A DNA stretch of 35,510 nt from Bacteroidia bacterium (GTDB lineage Bacteria; Bacteroidota; Bacteroidia; Bacteroidales; UBA932). Below are positions 1 to 8,125 of this stretch, one piece after another. Both the position numbers and the translations under genes were made by a program. The stretch covers positions 1-35,510 of the forward strand of contig JAUNNZ010000023.1 of NCBI GenBank assembly GCA_030537315.1, given 5' to 3'. Numbering within the stretch: position 1 is the first letter of the stretch; each line of letters begins with the position of its first letter. The notes below the pieces were generated by a model. It saw nothing but the letters and a program-made list of their open reading frames with translations, made no database searches and had not been told where the DNA came from.

Positions 1-74
1 TAGGAAGAAATGACCCTTGCCCGTGCGGCAGCGGTAAAAAATACAAGAATTGTCATGGAAAAGGTATTGTCTAG
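1..74 (+). CDS. secA: SecA preprotein translocase ATPase, C-terminal end only (partial)
   Basis: Reading from base 3, the first codons of the window encode GRNDPCPCGSGKKYKNCHGK followed by three residues and a TAG stop at 72-74. This is the SEC-C zinc-binding motif (CPCG...KKYKNCHG, three Cys plus His) that closes SecA, the ATPase that drives proteins through the SecYEG channel and that contacts SecB and phospholipid through this tail. Only about 23 residues lie in the window, so the identification rests on this very characteristic motif. Free-standing SEC-C motifs also occur in small YchJ-like or other proteins, but the exact form with the short C-terminal extension fits SecA best. The end overlaps the bactofilin start by 20 bases. 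Confidence 0.85.
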   Translation, partial: GRNDPCPCGSGKKYKNCHGKGIV

Positions 75-513
75 CATCAAGTCATTAGCGACTAAAGCTC
101 CTGAAACAGTAGTAAACGTAAACGAGGTCAGCCGTATTGCATTGGGCGCGTCCATCAAGGGCGATCTCTCTTCCCGTACGGATATCCGCGTTGACGGCAA
201 CGTTGACGGAGTCCTTTATTCTGAGGGACGCATCGTGGTGGGTGAGTCCGCTCTCCTTTCCGGCAGTCTCCTTTGCCGCAACCTCGACCTCTGGGGAAAG
301 ATGGACGGTGATCTCTACATCCGCGACATCCTCTCTCTCAAGAGCTCGGCAGTGGTCAACGGAAACATCTTCGTCCGCAAGATGCAGATCGAGATGGGTG
401 CGCAGCTCAACGGCTCCTGCAAGATGATCTCCGAGGAAGAGTTCGACAAGCTTGCAGCCCAGGTCGTAAAGAACCCTATCCCTAACAAGGGCGCACGAAC
501 GGAGAAGAAGTAA
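55..513 (+). CDS. Bactofilin (polymer-forming cytoskeletal protein)
   Basis: 152 residues. The central part (about 25-125) is a run of short beta-helix turns rich in Gly, Val and Ile (IKGDLSSRTDIRVDGNVDG, then repeats of the type VxGxL/I), which is the bactofilin fold. Bactofilins self-assemble without nucleotide into filaments that act as scaffolds for envelope and cell-shape functions. Short disordered ends, the C-terminal one Lys/Arg-rich, are usual for the family. ATG at 55 is chosen because the frame further upstream (from 10) runs antiparallel in meaning to the secA tail, which is clearly coding in another frame; the 20-base overlap suggests translational coupling to secA. There is no M23 peptidase neighbour inside the window, although one often accompanies bactofilins. 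Confidence 0.85.
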   Translation: MEKVLSSIKSLATKAPETVVNVNEVSRIALGASIKGDLSSRTDIRVDGNVDGVLYSEGRIVVGESALLSGSLLCRNLDLWGKMDGDLYIRDILSLKSSAVVNGNIFVRKMQIEMGAQLNGSCKMISEEEFDKLAAQVVKNPIPNKGARTEKK

Positions 514-518
514 GCCGG

Positions 519-902
519 CTACGGCTCTCCCATATCCGGTCCGACTCTATGGATATTGTATATCCTGGAGTCGGACCGGTTGTATCTTATGTCGAAGCAA
601 CCGTACTCGTCTCTCGGGTATCTTTTCCTGTGATAGGTTGAATAGTTCGGGCTGAATCCTCGCGGCGCGATCTTTTCGACGGCGACCGTGATCTGCCTGT
701 TTCTCAGCAGGTCGTCAAGGATGGCATAATTGATCTCTATGGCCGCCATCACGCTTTTGCGGTATCTTCTTGAACGCTCCGTCTCGCTGTTGTGGTAGGC
801 GTTCTTGCATTTTGTGTCACAGAATTTCTTGTCGGAGCGGCCGTACATCACGGTGCCGCAGTGCAGGCAGTGTGCCTTTGTCTCTTTAGTGTTATCAAAC
901 AT
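519..902 (-). CDS. Small zinc-ribbon protein of unknown function
   Basis: 127 residues. The N-terminal third carries two Cys pairs, CLHCG at about 12-16 and FCDTKCKNAYHN at about 27-38, a treble-clef or zinc-ribbon arrangement (CxxC...CxxxC with a nearby His). The pattern GRSDKKFC..KCKNAYHN is one I associate with a small, widespread family of uncharacterised Bacteroidales proteins. The rest is basic and Tyr/Arg-rich (for example YSTYHRKRYPRDEYG), consistent with nucleic-acid contact, but that is inference. It is transcribed alone, convergent with the bactofilin gene (5 bases between stops) and divergent from ssb. Its last codons lie inside the hairpin at 536-579. Confidence 0.7.
   Translation of the reverse strand: MFDNTKETKAHCLHCGTVMYGRSDKKFCDTKCKNAYHNSETERSRRYRKSVMAAIEINYAILDDLLRNRQITVAVEKIAPRGFSPNYSTYHRKRYPRDEYGCFDIRYNRSDSRIYNIHRVGPDMGEP
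536..579. repeat. Long inverted repeat / hairpin at the convergent gene ends
   Basis: Arms 536-547 (CCGGTCCGACTC) and 568-579 (GAGTCGGACCGG) are perfect 12-base complements. Inside them 551-556 and 560-565 pair again (GGATAT/ATATCC, 3-base loop), so the whole 44 bases can fold into one stem with a small internal loop. It starts 22 bases after the bactofilin stop and sits within the 3' end of the minus-strand zinc-ribbon gene. There is no T-run on either side, so it is not a textbook intrinsic terminator, but it could end or stabilise the bactofilin transcript. Confidence 0.65.
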
Positions 903-1180
903 AGTACTTCGGTTTTTGCCAAAGTTGGTCCGAAGTTTCGTTACGTCAAAGGAATCGATGAAAACATTTTGAAATTAATGCATTTCTTTTTAATAAAGAT
1001 TTATCTTTATGCATATAGATTTATTTTTATACATAAAGATTCTTCAATTATCATATTGAATCTTATATTTCGCAACGCTGTGAACGGCTATCTATTTCGG
1101 ATTTGAAATATTTGACCCTACTTTGCATCGCCTCGGACACCGCGGGTCTGATGTGTAAAATTTAATAATTATGCAAAAGT
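903..1180. other. AT-rich divergent intergenic region
   Basis: 278 bases between the minus-strand zinc-ribbon gene and ssb, much richer in A/T than the flanks. It holds an inverted repeat ACTTCGG (906-912) / CCGAAGT (930-936) just before the zinc-ribbon start, and an imperfect CTTTATG (1005-1011) / CATAAAG (1032-1038) pair in very AT-rich DNA. A weak Bacteroides-type -7 box, TACTTTGC at 1119-1126 (one base shorter than TAnnTTTG), may serve ssb. No RNA gene or convincing ORF was seen. Confidence 0.5.
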
Positions 1181-1528
1181 ATGGAACAATTGAATCGAAT
1201 CGAGCTGAGAGGAACAGTGGGGAGTGTAAGGCTCCAGACTTTCAACGACACACAGGTCGCACGCCTCTCCATCGCAACAAACGTCGCTTACCGCGACAGG
1301 GAAGGATCTGCCGTAATCGAAACCACCTGGCACAACGTCAATGCCTGGGAAGGAAAGGAAATCAAAGATCTGTCGAAGATTGAAAAAGGGACGAAACTCT
1401 ATGTCGAAGGCAGAATCAGAAACACGCGCAGCGTGGGTCCTGACGGTGTTGACCGCACCTATTACGAAGTTCAGGCAAGCCGTCTGGTCATAATCGACGG
1501 CAACGAGCCTCTGCAGTATGAAATGTAG
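1181..1528 (+). CDS. ssb: Single-stranded DNA-binding protein, short form without acidic tail
   Basis: 115 residues forming little more than one OB-fold: MEQLNRIELRGTVGSVR at the start, LSIATNVAYRDREG in the middle and TTWHNVNAWEG with Trp50 and Trp56, the positions at which SSB stacks on DNA bases. It binds single-stranded DNA during replication and repair. Normal bacterial SSBs are longer and end in an acidic tip (DDDIPF-like) that recruits partner enzymes; this one ends after the fold with no such tip, so it is probably an accessory SSB. Its 3' end overlaps the next gene by 11 bases, making it the first gene of the fimbrial run. Replicative SSB cannot be excluded as no other copy is visible here. 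Confidence 0.85.
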   Translation: MEQLNRIELRGTVGSVRLQTFNDTQVARLSIATNVAYRDREGSAVIETTWHNVNAWEGKEIKDLSKIEKGTKLYVEGRIRNTRSVGPDGVDRTYYEVQASRLVIIDGNEPLQYEM

Positions 1529-3446
1529 GTGCCGATACAAGGTTCTGCCTGCGGTGGCGCTTGCGCTGGTCTGTGCGGGATGCGCACAGTCGCGCAAGCT
1601 GGCTGAAATCCGCGGCCGCGAACTCGGCGTGGACCTCCAGCTTCCGGCGAAGAATACGCCGCCGAAGCTGGACTCCACACGCCGGGCTCCGGTGCACGAC
1701 ACCATTCGCATTACCGGTCTTGACGGACGTGAGATGCTGATAATGAAAGCGATACGTGATGACGAGACAGGCGATATGGTCGCGACGGAGGAGCTTGACG
1801 CGGCTTACGTGGTCGCGCGTTTCAGGAATGTCGCCGAGCGGCACGGAAAGATAGACCTGGAGTTCCAGGTCATCGTTCCGCAGGAGCTTCACGATTCGCA
1901 CTGGCAACTGCGTTTCCATCCGGAAATGTATGTCCTGGGGGATTCCCTGCGGCTTGACGACGTGGTGATCACGGGGACGGAATACCGCAGGGCGCAGCTT
2001 CAGGGTCTCCGGCAGTACGAGAGGTATGCCAGCCGCATCGTGACGGATTCGATGGAATTCGTGGACAGGCGTTCGCTTGGGATTTTCCTTGCGAGGAACA
2101 CGCGGGACAGCGAGTGCGAGGCGGAATATCATTACACCAATCATCTGGCAAAATATCTTAACGGCCTGCGCATGAGCCGCAGACCTGAGATGTGGCGGAA
2201 GTATGTCAAGGTGCCTATTGTCACTGAAGGCATACGGCTTGACACTGTGATGAAGGATATCAATGGTAAATGTTTTATTTACAATTACGTGCAGACAATC
2301 AACACCAGGCCGAAGCTTCGAAAGGTAGATGTGACCCTGTCCGGCGCGATATTCGAAAGCGACCGCCGCCTGTACACCATTCCGGTGTCGGAGCCGCTGT
2401 CGTTCTACGTATCTTCCCTGAATGCATTCGCCGACGGAACGGAAAGATACAAGACACAGATAGTCCACCGTGCCGTCAGCGCAAATGCTTCGGCGGAGAT
2501 TGCTTTCCGTGCGGGGCGGGCTGAGATTGAGGAGTCGCTGTCTGACAACAGGCGTGAGATCGGTTTCATAAAGTCGAAGCTCCGCCTCCTGGCAAACAAC
2601 GAAGAGTTCGACCTCGACTCCATAATCATCACCTCGTTTGCCTCTCCGGAGGGAAGCGTCGCCTCCAATGCGTCCCTGACATACCGTCGCGCCAGGTCGG
2701 CTTCGGACTATTTCAGCGGCTACCTGCGCCAGCTGCGCGATTCCATGAGGCGCGAAGAAGGATTCTTCGTTTCTGTCGGGGACGATCTCTCCGAGGGAAA
2801 TATGAGGCGTGCCGCAATGGGCCCTGAAACCATTCGTTTCCTGTCCCGTTCCGGAGGCGAGAACTGGCCGGCACTGGATGCCCTGGTCCTTGCCGACACC
2901 GTCCTGACTGATTCGGAGAAGGATGAATACCTTCTTCTGTCCCAGAACCCAGACCTGGATGCCAGGGAGCGTGATATTCTACGGTCACGATTCCAGTCGC
3001 GGCTGTACAGTGTGATGTATCCGAAGCTGAGAAGCGTGAGGTTTGACTTTCATCTGCACAGGAAGGGGATGGTGAAGGATACCGTGCATACGAATGTGCT
3101 TGACACAACGTATATGGACGGTGTGCAGGCAATACGTGACCACGATTATGAACTGGCGCTGGAACTGCTGGCTCCGTACCAGGACTTCAATACGGCGGTT
3201 GCGTATCTGGCGATGGACCGCAACCGGTCGGCGCTTTCAATCCTGAAGGACTGCCCGAAGGATGCGAGAGTGAATTATATGCTTGCCCTGGTCTATCAGC
3301 GCCTGGGCGAGGAAAGGGATGCAGTCGAGTGCTATGTCCGCTCCTGCGAGCAGGACCCGTCATATGTGTACAGAGGCAATCTGGATCCGGAAATATCTGA
3401 GCTGATAAGAAAATACAATATCAATGATGACGATGACGAAATCTAA
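1518..3446 (+). CDS. Fimbrial-locus lipoprotein with OmpA-like and TPR-like regions
   Basis: 642 residues. The N-terminus MKCRCRYKVLPAVALALVCAGC is a lipoprotein signal peptide (modified Cys about 22, with an unusual Cys at -3). The first 330 residues are beta-rich and unassigned; they resemble the N-terminal parts (DUF3868-like) of proteins encoded in Bacteroidales fimbrial loci. Around 365-400 the stretch IIITSFASPEGS...NASLTYRRARSASDY is an OmpA-type peptidoglycan-binding core (GxASPEG, then NxxLxxxRA). The final 100 residues (GVQAIRDHDYELALELLAPY... AVECYVRSCEQDPSY) look like tetratricopeptide repeats. Translationally coupled at both ends: 11-base overlap with ssb and 23-base overlap with the fimbrillin gene. 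A role in anchoring or assembling the fimbria to the cell wall is inferred. Confidence 0.7.
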   Translation: MKCRCRYKVLPAVALALVCAGCAQSRKLAEIRGRELGVDLQLPAKNTPPKLDSTRRAPVHDTIRITGLDGREMLIMKAIRDDETGDMVATEELDAAYVVARFRNVAERHGKIDLEFQVIVPQELHDSHWQLRFHPEMYVLGDSLRLDDVVITGTEYRRAQLQGLRQYERYASRIVTDSMEFVDRRSLGIFLARNTRDSECEAEYHYTNHLAKYLNGLRMSRRPEMWRKYVKVPIVTEGIRLDTVMKDINGKCFIYNYVQTINTRPKLRKVDVTLSGAIFESDRRLYTIPVSEPLSFYVSSLNAFADGTERYKTQIVHRAVSANASAEIAFRAGRAEIEESLSDNRREIGFIKSKLRLLANNEEFDLDSIIITSFASPEGSVASNASLTYRRARSASDYFSGYLRQLRDSMRREEGFFVSVGDDLSEGNMRRAAMGPETIRFLSRSGGENWPALDALVLADTVLTDSEKDEYLLLSQNPDLDARERDILRSRFQSRLYSVMYPKLRSVRFDFHLHRKGMVKDTVHTNVLDTTYMDGVQAIRDHDYELALELLAPYQDFNTAVAYLAMDRNRSALSILKDCPKDARVNYMLALVYQRLGEERDAVECYVRSCEQDPSYVYRGNLDPEISELIRKYNINDDDDEI

Positions 3447-4437
3447 AATACTGATGCTCGCGGCGGCGTTGGCCTTTGCCGCGTGCGACCCTGCCGTCCC
3501 GGAAATGACAACTGTGGATTCCGGAGAGTGCAATCTTGTTGTCAACTGCTCGTATGGGGCGACAAAGGCGGTCGGCCAGACCCAGACTGCCGAAAACAAA
3601 ATCAACAATCTGTCCGTTTTTGTGTTCAGGATGGACGCCGGCCATAAATTGGACGCCAGCGCTTATTCCGACAGCGGTGAAGCGACGCTCCAGCTCCGGT
3701 GTACAATCGGGGAGAAAATGGTATATGTGCTTGCGAATTCCGCGTCCGACTACACCTATCAGATAAGGTGCGAGGCTGACCTGCTCGCCCTCAGCTCATC
3801 ACTGACCGACAACGGTCTGTCCAATCTGTTTATGATGGGCACGACGACGCAGACCCTTTCAGGCGCATCGTGCACGTTGACGGTGCCGGTGGCGCGACTG
3901 GTTTCTTCGGTGCGCCTCGAAAAAATATCAAACATGATGGAAGCGAATGGCTACAGGGCGGCCGGTCTGTTCACCGTGAACGCCGTTTATCTGACCAATG
4001 TGGTCGGGACCTGGGCGCTGGACGGATCCACCGATCCCCGCACCCTCGGCGAGGCCGGATGGCTGGCCCGGCTGGAAAAGCAGGTGCAGGGTCTCATCTG
4101 TGACAATGGCGTCGACAGGGTTGTGGACTACGGACAGGAACTGAATGAACCGCACACTTTCTATGCATTTCCAAACAATTGCGAATTGAAGGAGGATGCC
4201 GCCTGGTCGCAACGTTCCACGATGCTTGTCGTCGAGGCCACGCTGGATGGCGTGAAGTACTACTACCCGGTGGCGGTGGGCCCCCTTGAAGCAAACAAGC
4301 AGTATGTGATCAACAATTTCATCATCCGCCGTCCGGGATCGAACCATCCGTGGGAAGTTGTCCATAAAACGGACGTGACCGTTCAGATAGAGGTGATTCC
4401 GTGGTCGGAACCGCGTAATGTAAACGAAGACATATAG
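3424..4437 (+). CDS. FimA/Mfa1-like major fimbrial subunit (fimbrillin family lipoprotein)
   Basis: 337 residues from the first ATG; ATGs at 3427 and 3433 are equally possible. Signal peptide ends LAFAAC, so it is made as a lipoprotein, as P. gingivalis type V fimbrillins are before protease-triggered strand exchange. The N-terminal half has the typical pattern of a small Greek-key domain: CNLVVNCSY, then INNLSVFVF at about 60 and ATLQL...MVYVLANS, followed by TLTVPVARLVSSVRLEKI. The C-terminal domain ends in a strand VTVQIEVIPWSEP, matching the closing xWxx motif of Mfa1/FimA-like proteins. Overlaps the upstream gene by 23 bases and is followed after 1 base by the FimB/Mfa2-like anchor gene. 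Major versus minor subunit cannot be told. Confidence 0.75.
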   Translation: MMTMTKSKILMLAAALAFAACDPAVPEMTTVDSGECNLVVNCSYGATKAVGQTQTAENKINNLSVFVFRMDAGHKLDASAYSDSGEATLQLRCTIGEKMVYVLANSASDYTYQIRCEADLLALSSSLTDNGLSNLFMMGTTTQTLSGASCTLTVPVARLVSSVRLEKISNMMEANGYRAAGLFTVNAVYLTNVVGTWALDGSTDPRTLGEAGWLARLEKQVQGLICDNGVDRVVDYGQELNEPHTFYAFPNNCELKEDAAWSQRSTMLVVEATLDGVKYYYPVAVGPLEANKQYVINNFIIRRPGSNHPWEVVHKTDVTVQIEVIPWSEPRNVNEDI

Positions 4438-4438
4438 G

Positions 4439-5236
4439 ATGAAACGCCTTGTATTATCGATTCTGTTTTCTTTCCTGCTTTGTGCGTCCTGCGTAAAGGA
4501 AGAAAGAGGGAATTGCCCGTGCTATCTGATTCTTGATTTCGATGAACTGATCGGTCAGGGAGCATACGTCGAGGCAATCGCTACACTCTCCCCAAGTACC
4601 GACAGATCGCTGTACCAGCAGAAAATCAGCATCGGGGAATATGAGGGGAGGGGATATGAAATCAGAGTGCCGAAAGATCTGGTGAAAGCCTCGGTCATAT
4701 GCGGATTCAAGAACGTGAATTTTACCGGTGACAGGATTACGGTGCCCTACAACCAACAGTCGGACCCTGTGATGGCATTCGGTGTTGAGAGAAACATCAC
4801 TGGCGAGAGAGATACCTTGCAGGTGGCTTTGCACAAGCAGTTCTGCAGGATGGATTTCAAGATTTCCGATCTTGATACGAGGGAGGAATTCCCGTATGAA
4901 CTGCGCGTCAGTGCCGAATGCAACGGATTGAGTCTGCCGGACCTGGCTCCGTTGACGGGAGGGTTTTCCGCAATGGCCATTGAAGATGAAACCCAAAACC
5001 TGTCGATAAGGGTGCCCAGGCAGCAGCGGAATATCTTGAGTATGGAGGTGCTTGACAAAAGGGACGGCCATATCTATTCTGTCAACCTTGGTGAGACGCT
5101 TGATGATTTGAATTACGACTGGAACAAGGCCGACCTTGATGACATTGTGCTCGTAGTGGATTTCGTGCAGATGTCGGTTGAGGTCGTACTGGTTCCCTGG
5201 GACGAAAATTATGATTATGAAACGATTGATATTTAG
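4439..5236 (+). CDS. FimB/Mfa2-family fimbrial anchor lipoprotein
   Basis: 265 residues with signal peptide MKRLVLSILFSFLLCASC (lipid-modified Cys18). The segment directly after it, VKEERGNCPCYLILDFD, is the hallmark start of FimB/Mfa2 proteins (paired Cys then a hydrophobic beta strand), which anchor the fimbria in the outer membrane and cap its growth. The protein ends in DIVLVVDFVQMSVEVVLVPWDENYDYETIDI, the typical V-P-W-x closing strand. It begins one base after the fimbrillin stop and overlaps the DUF4906 gene by 20 bases, so the four lipoprotein genes behave as one operon. Confidence 0.8.
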   Translation: MKRLVLSILFSFLLCASCVKEERGNCPCYLILDFDELIGQGAYVEAIATLSPSTDRSLYQQKISIGEYEGRGYEIRVPKDLVKASVICGFKNVNFTGDRITVPYNQQSDPVMAFGVERNITGERDTLQVALHKQFCRMDFKISDLDTREEFPYELRVSAECNGLSLPDLAPLTGGFSAMAIEDETQNLSIRVPRQQRNILSMEVLDKRDGHIYSVNLGETLDDLNYDWNKADLDDIVLVVDFVQMSVEVVLVPWDENYDYETIDI

Positions 5237-8102
5237 CGTTGCAGCCGCCCTGGCGGCGTGTGCGTGCAATTTCGAGAGTCCTGTCGAGCGACCCGCAAAA
5301 GTCGTGGTCAACTTCGAAAAGGACTATATGTGTGAGCCGACCAAGAGCAGCGTGTTCGGCATTGACATCGAAAACATTGAAACCGGGGCGGTGGTGGCTT
5401 TTTATGATGCCGAAACCCGCAGGCTGGATTCGCAGTGCAGCGTTGAGAGCCTTGACTCGCCGATGCGTGTGGCTCTGCCCATGCGCCGAATGGATGTCTT
5501 TGTCCTCGGAAACCTGTGGTTCATAAATGGGTCCGGGACGAAAAGCGCCCCCGTCTTCCCGGTTTCGGAAGATGATGTGCCGTCGATGGTGTACCGCCTG
5601 GGCGGGGGAGCGGTCGACGGCCTGCGGCCGGAAACTTTCGGGGAAGTGGCCGAATACGGCATTCCCGTCTGCGGTTCTCTGAAAGGCGTCCAGATAAGCG
5701 GCGGCAGCGTGCTGAACATCAGGATGGAAAGGCTGTTCGCCAAGCTGCTGGTGACCGTGGACCATTCGGGAATGAGTGCCACTGCGGGAATGTTCCGCAA
5801 CGTGAAACTGTATTTCCGTCAGGCGAACAGGGTTCTCGCGCCATTTGCCGAAGGCGGGTCCAGGGCGGAGACGTCCGCCGACGTGCTGGAGTCTTCCGAC
5901 TATGAATCACCAATGGCTGACAGCGCCTGCGGTACATTTGTCTTTTATGTTCCGGAAAACAGGATGGGGACACTTCTGTCAGGGAATTCCAATCCTGCCG
6001 GAAAGACAATGGATGCGTTGCGAGCCGCAGCCGGAAATGCTGCTGACAGGGCGACATACGTCGAATTCTCGGCAGACATTGACAAGTCTGCCGGAGGGTA
6101 CGGCGGAAGCGTGACGTACCGTTTCTATCCGGGCTCCGACAATGTCGCCAACTTTGATATTCTGAGGAATAAACCGTACAACATTAATCTGTCCTTCAAC
6201 GTGGATTCCGTTTTTGAGCCGAGTTGGAAAGTCGATCCGGGCGCTGATTTCACGGACGGACGCCTGTTCTGCGTGACCAAGGATGCCGGATTTACGGAGA
6301 GGCTTCCGGAGAGCCAGCCGGTGGTGGTGAGGAAGAACCGGGCCGGCAACGTTTTCGTGTATATGAACAGGCGCGGAGTCCTGGGCTCCAATGACATCGT
6401 CGGGAAACCGTACGTGACGGACTATTCCGCCTCAGGCCTGTCGGACTGTGCCTGGGGCTGCGACTGCACGGCTCTTGAACGATACGGAATGACGGCATCA
6501 TATTCGAATTCTTCGGGAAAACTGACCATCAGCGTGACTGACCCTTCCAGGTTCGTGGCGGGGAAGGACATTCCCGTCACGCTGAGGCTTTATCCCGGCG
6601 GAAAGACCTGCACCCTGAAGGTCAGGACGGGTGAAAACCAGGAAGCCGTGATGGATATGTCGGATTTTTACCTTGCGATGAAACGGCACGTGAACCTTCG
6701 CGGCTTTGCCGGCAGCAGGTTTACCGTCCGCGCCGTAGGTGCGCAGTCCCAAAACGTCCTCCGCCCGACCGGCAATGACGCGGACGTCTTTCTTTCATCC
6801 ACGCCTTACACCCTGTCGGGCACCGGTGTGGACCTCAATGCATACGGCATCAGTCCGGACCGGGATGTGGAACTGCAGTTCAGCTCGGATGACGGTTTCA
6901 ACGATGATGTCATCAGCTTGAAATTCAAGGTGCTCAAGCCGGAATACCGGACTGAGAGAAAAAGCTTGAAACTGTTTGTTGACGGCACCGGTGTACCGGT
7001 ACCGGCCACTTTTTACGACAGGGCTGGCCGCGCGATGGAAAAGTCTGTTTTCGATTCCTCTCTGTATGGGCAGCTTCTGGCCCTGAAGGCCGGTTTCTCG
7101 TCCGAAACGGGAGATAGATTCGTCGGCTTTGACGGGTCGGAATTCTTTGTGGATTATCTGGGTGAACCGATGGCGTCCGACAGGCTGGAGGCGCTGATCA
7201 ACCGGGGCGGTGTCAACAACAGCCGTCCCGACTGCCTCGGCGAGGCCACGACAAAGCCGGCCTCGCCGGTGTATGACCAGTTCAGCAGATATTCGTTCCT
7301 GGTCTATTATCCGTACGTCAAGGAACGGATTCCGGAGGAATTGACGACGGAATATTTCAATGAATACAACGGATCTCCATTTGATCTGCACGCTGACCTG
7401 GCGCTGTTCGGCAACACCGGAGTGCGGTTCTCGAAGTTTGACAACTTGAACAGAAAGAAGTACGACTACAGGTGCGAGGCCGTTGACGAAGATGTGGTGC
7501 GCATGAGCCTGGTCGTTCCGGAAAACAGCCCGATGGACCTCCCGATAGGAGTGCTGACGATGGAATTCACGTGGAGCAATTCCCGGGCAAGACGCGGTAT
7601 TATGGCCGTTTCCATAGTCAACCAATCGCTGGTAAAGCACAATGCAACGCTGGGACCGGTGGCATTCATAACGCAGGGAAGTCCGGTTATGACGGTCAGG
7701 CTTATGGCTCCGAAGGCGGCGTGGCTGCTCAAGCAGTCGCCGGCCAAACTTTATTCTGAACCGGAATGGAAGGAACTATGCGGTTACAGCGGGTTCTACA
7801 GTTACATCAGGTTCGAGTGCCCGAAGGCTACCGGTCCGGGTCAGATGATGTTCGTGGACCAGCACGAAACCAACTCCTGCATGCTTCACTACTACGACAT
7901 CTTCTATGAGATGTACCCGGTTGACAGGAACTTCACCGTGGCGGGAGCTGAAAATGCCCTGCGCCGCAACTGGGTGCGGAATCCGTACTTCCTCAAAGAC
8001 GGGCATACGTACTACTCTTCCACACAGGGCGAGGTGTCCGGAAACTACTATCTCAGACTTGGGATATCCAGTCAGAACATAGGATATGTTCTAATTGAGT
8101 AA
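5217..8102 (+). CDS. DUF4906-type large fimbrial-locus lipoprotein (possible tip adhesin)
   Basis: 961 residues from ATG 5217, which gives MKRLIFSVAAALAACAC, a lipoprotein signal; ATG at 5211 adds only two residues, while the longer frame from 5178 would place nonsense residues before the signal. The N-terminal domain resembles the other fimbrial subunits (VVVNFEKDY, then NIETGAVVAFYDAE, VFVLGNLWF, and the strand LNIRMERLFAKLLVTVDH). Long beta-rich domains follow with no catalytic motif that I recognise. Proteins of this DUF4906 kind are regularly encoded last in Mfa-like operons and are thought to form the tip or accessory part. The 20-base overlap with the anchor gene supports co-translation. 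No terminator was seen after the stop. Confidence 0.65.
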   Translation: MKRLIFSVAAALAACACNFESPVERPAKVVVNFEKDYMCEPTKSSVFGIDIENIETGAVVAFYDAETRRLDSQCSVESLDSPMRVALPMRRMDVFVLGNLWFINGSGTKSAPVFPVSEDDVPSMVYRLGGGAVDGLRPETFGEVAEYGIPVCGSLKGVQISGGSVLNIRMERLFAKLLVTVDHSGMSATAGMFRNVKLYFRQANRVLAPFAEGGSRAETSADVLESSDYESPMADSACGTFVFYVPENRMGTLLSGNSNPAGKTMDALRAAAGNAADRATYVEFSADIDKSAGGYGGSVTYRFYPGSDNVANFDILRNKPYNINLSFNVDSVFEPSWKVDPGADFTDGRLFCVTKDAGFTERLPESQPVVVRKNRAGNVFVYMNRRGVLGSNDIVGKPYVTDYSASGLSDCAWGCDCTALERYGMTASYSNSSGKLTISVTDPSRFVAGKDIPVTLRLYPGGKTCTLKVRTGENQEAVMDMSDFYLAMKRHVNLRGFAGSRFTVRAVGAQSQNVLRPTGNDADVFLSSTPYTLSGTGVDLNAYGISPDRDVELQFSSDDGFNDDVISLKFKVLKPEYRTERKSLKLFVDGTGVPVPATFYDRAGRAMEKSVFDSSLYGQLLALKAGFSSETGDRFVGFDGSEFFVDYLGEPMASDRLEALINRGGVNNSRPDCLGEATTKPASPVYDQFSRYSFLVYYPYVKERIPEELTTEYFNEYNGSPFDLHADLALFGNTGVRFSKFDNLNRKKYDYRCEAVDEDVVRMSLVVPENSPMDLPIGVLTMEFTWSNSRARRGIMAVSIVNQSLVKHNATLGPVAFITQGSPVMTVRLMAPKAAWLLKQSPAKLYSEPEWKELCGYSGFYSYIRFECPKATGPGQMMFVDQHETNSCMLHYYDIFYEMYPVDRNFTVAGAENALRRNWVRNPYFLKDGHTYYSSTQGEVSGNYYLRLGISSQNIGYVLIE

Positions 8103-8110
8103 AAAATTTG

Positions 8111-8118
8111 TATCTTTG
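8111..8118 (+). promoter_or_regulatory. Bacteroides-type -7 promoter box before rfbB
   Basis: TATCTTTG matches TAnnTTTG exactly. It lies 7 bases before the ATG at 8126, so the transcript would have almost no leader. No good TTTG lies 19 bases upstream; a TTG at 8095-8097 is closer than usual. The box also argues against the TTG codon at 8108 as a start. Confidence 0.55.
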
Positions 8119-8125
8119 TCTAATT

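Noticed and set aside
10-54. N-terminal extension of the bactofilin frame from ATG 10
   Set aside because: These bases encode the conserved SecA zinc motif in another frame, so the bactofilin most likely starts at ATG 55.
961-1060. AT-rich repeats before ssb as a possible origin, CRISPR or phase-variable promoter
   Set aside because: The repeats are short, imperfect and explained by base composition; no spaced direct repeats, DnaA-box cluster or invertase gene is present.
8108-8125. TTG start for rfbB giving six extra residues
   Set aside because: The extra codons consist of the TAnnTTTG promoter box, and ATG 8126 gives the standard Rossmann start.
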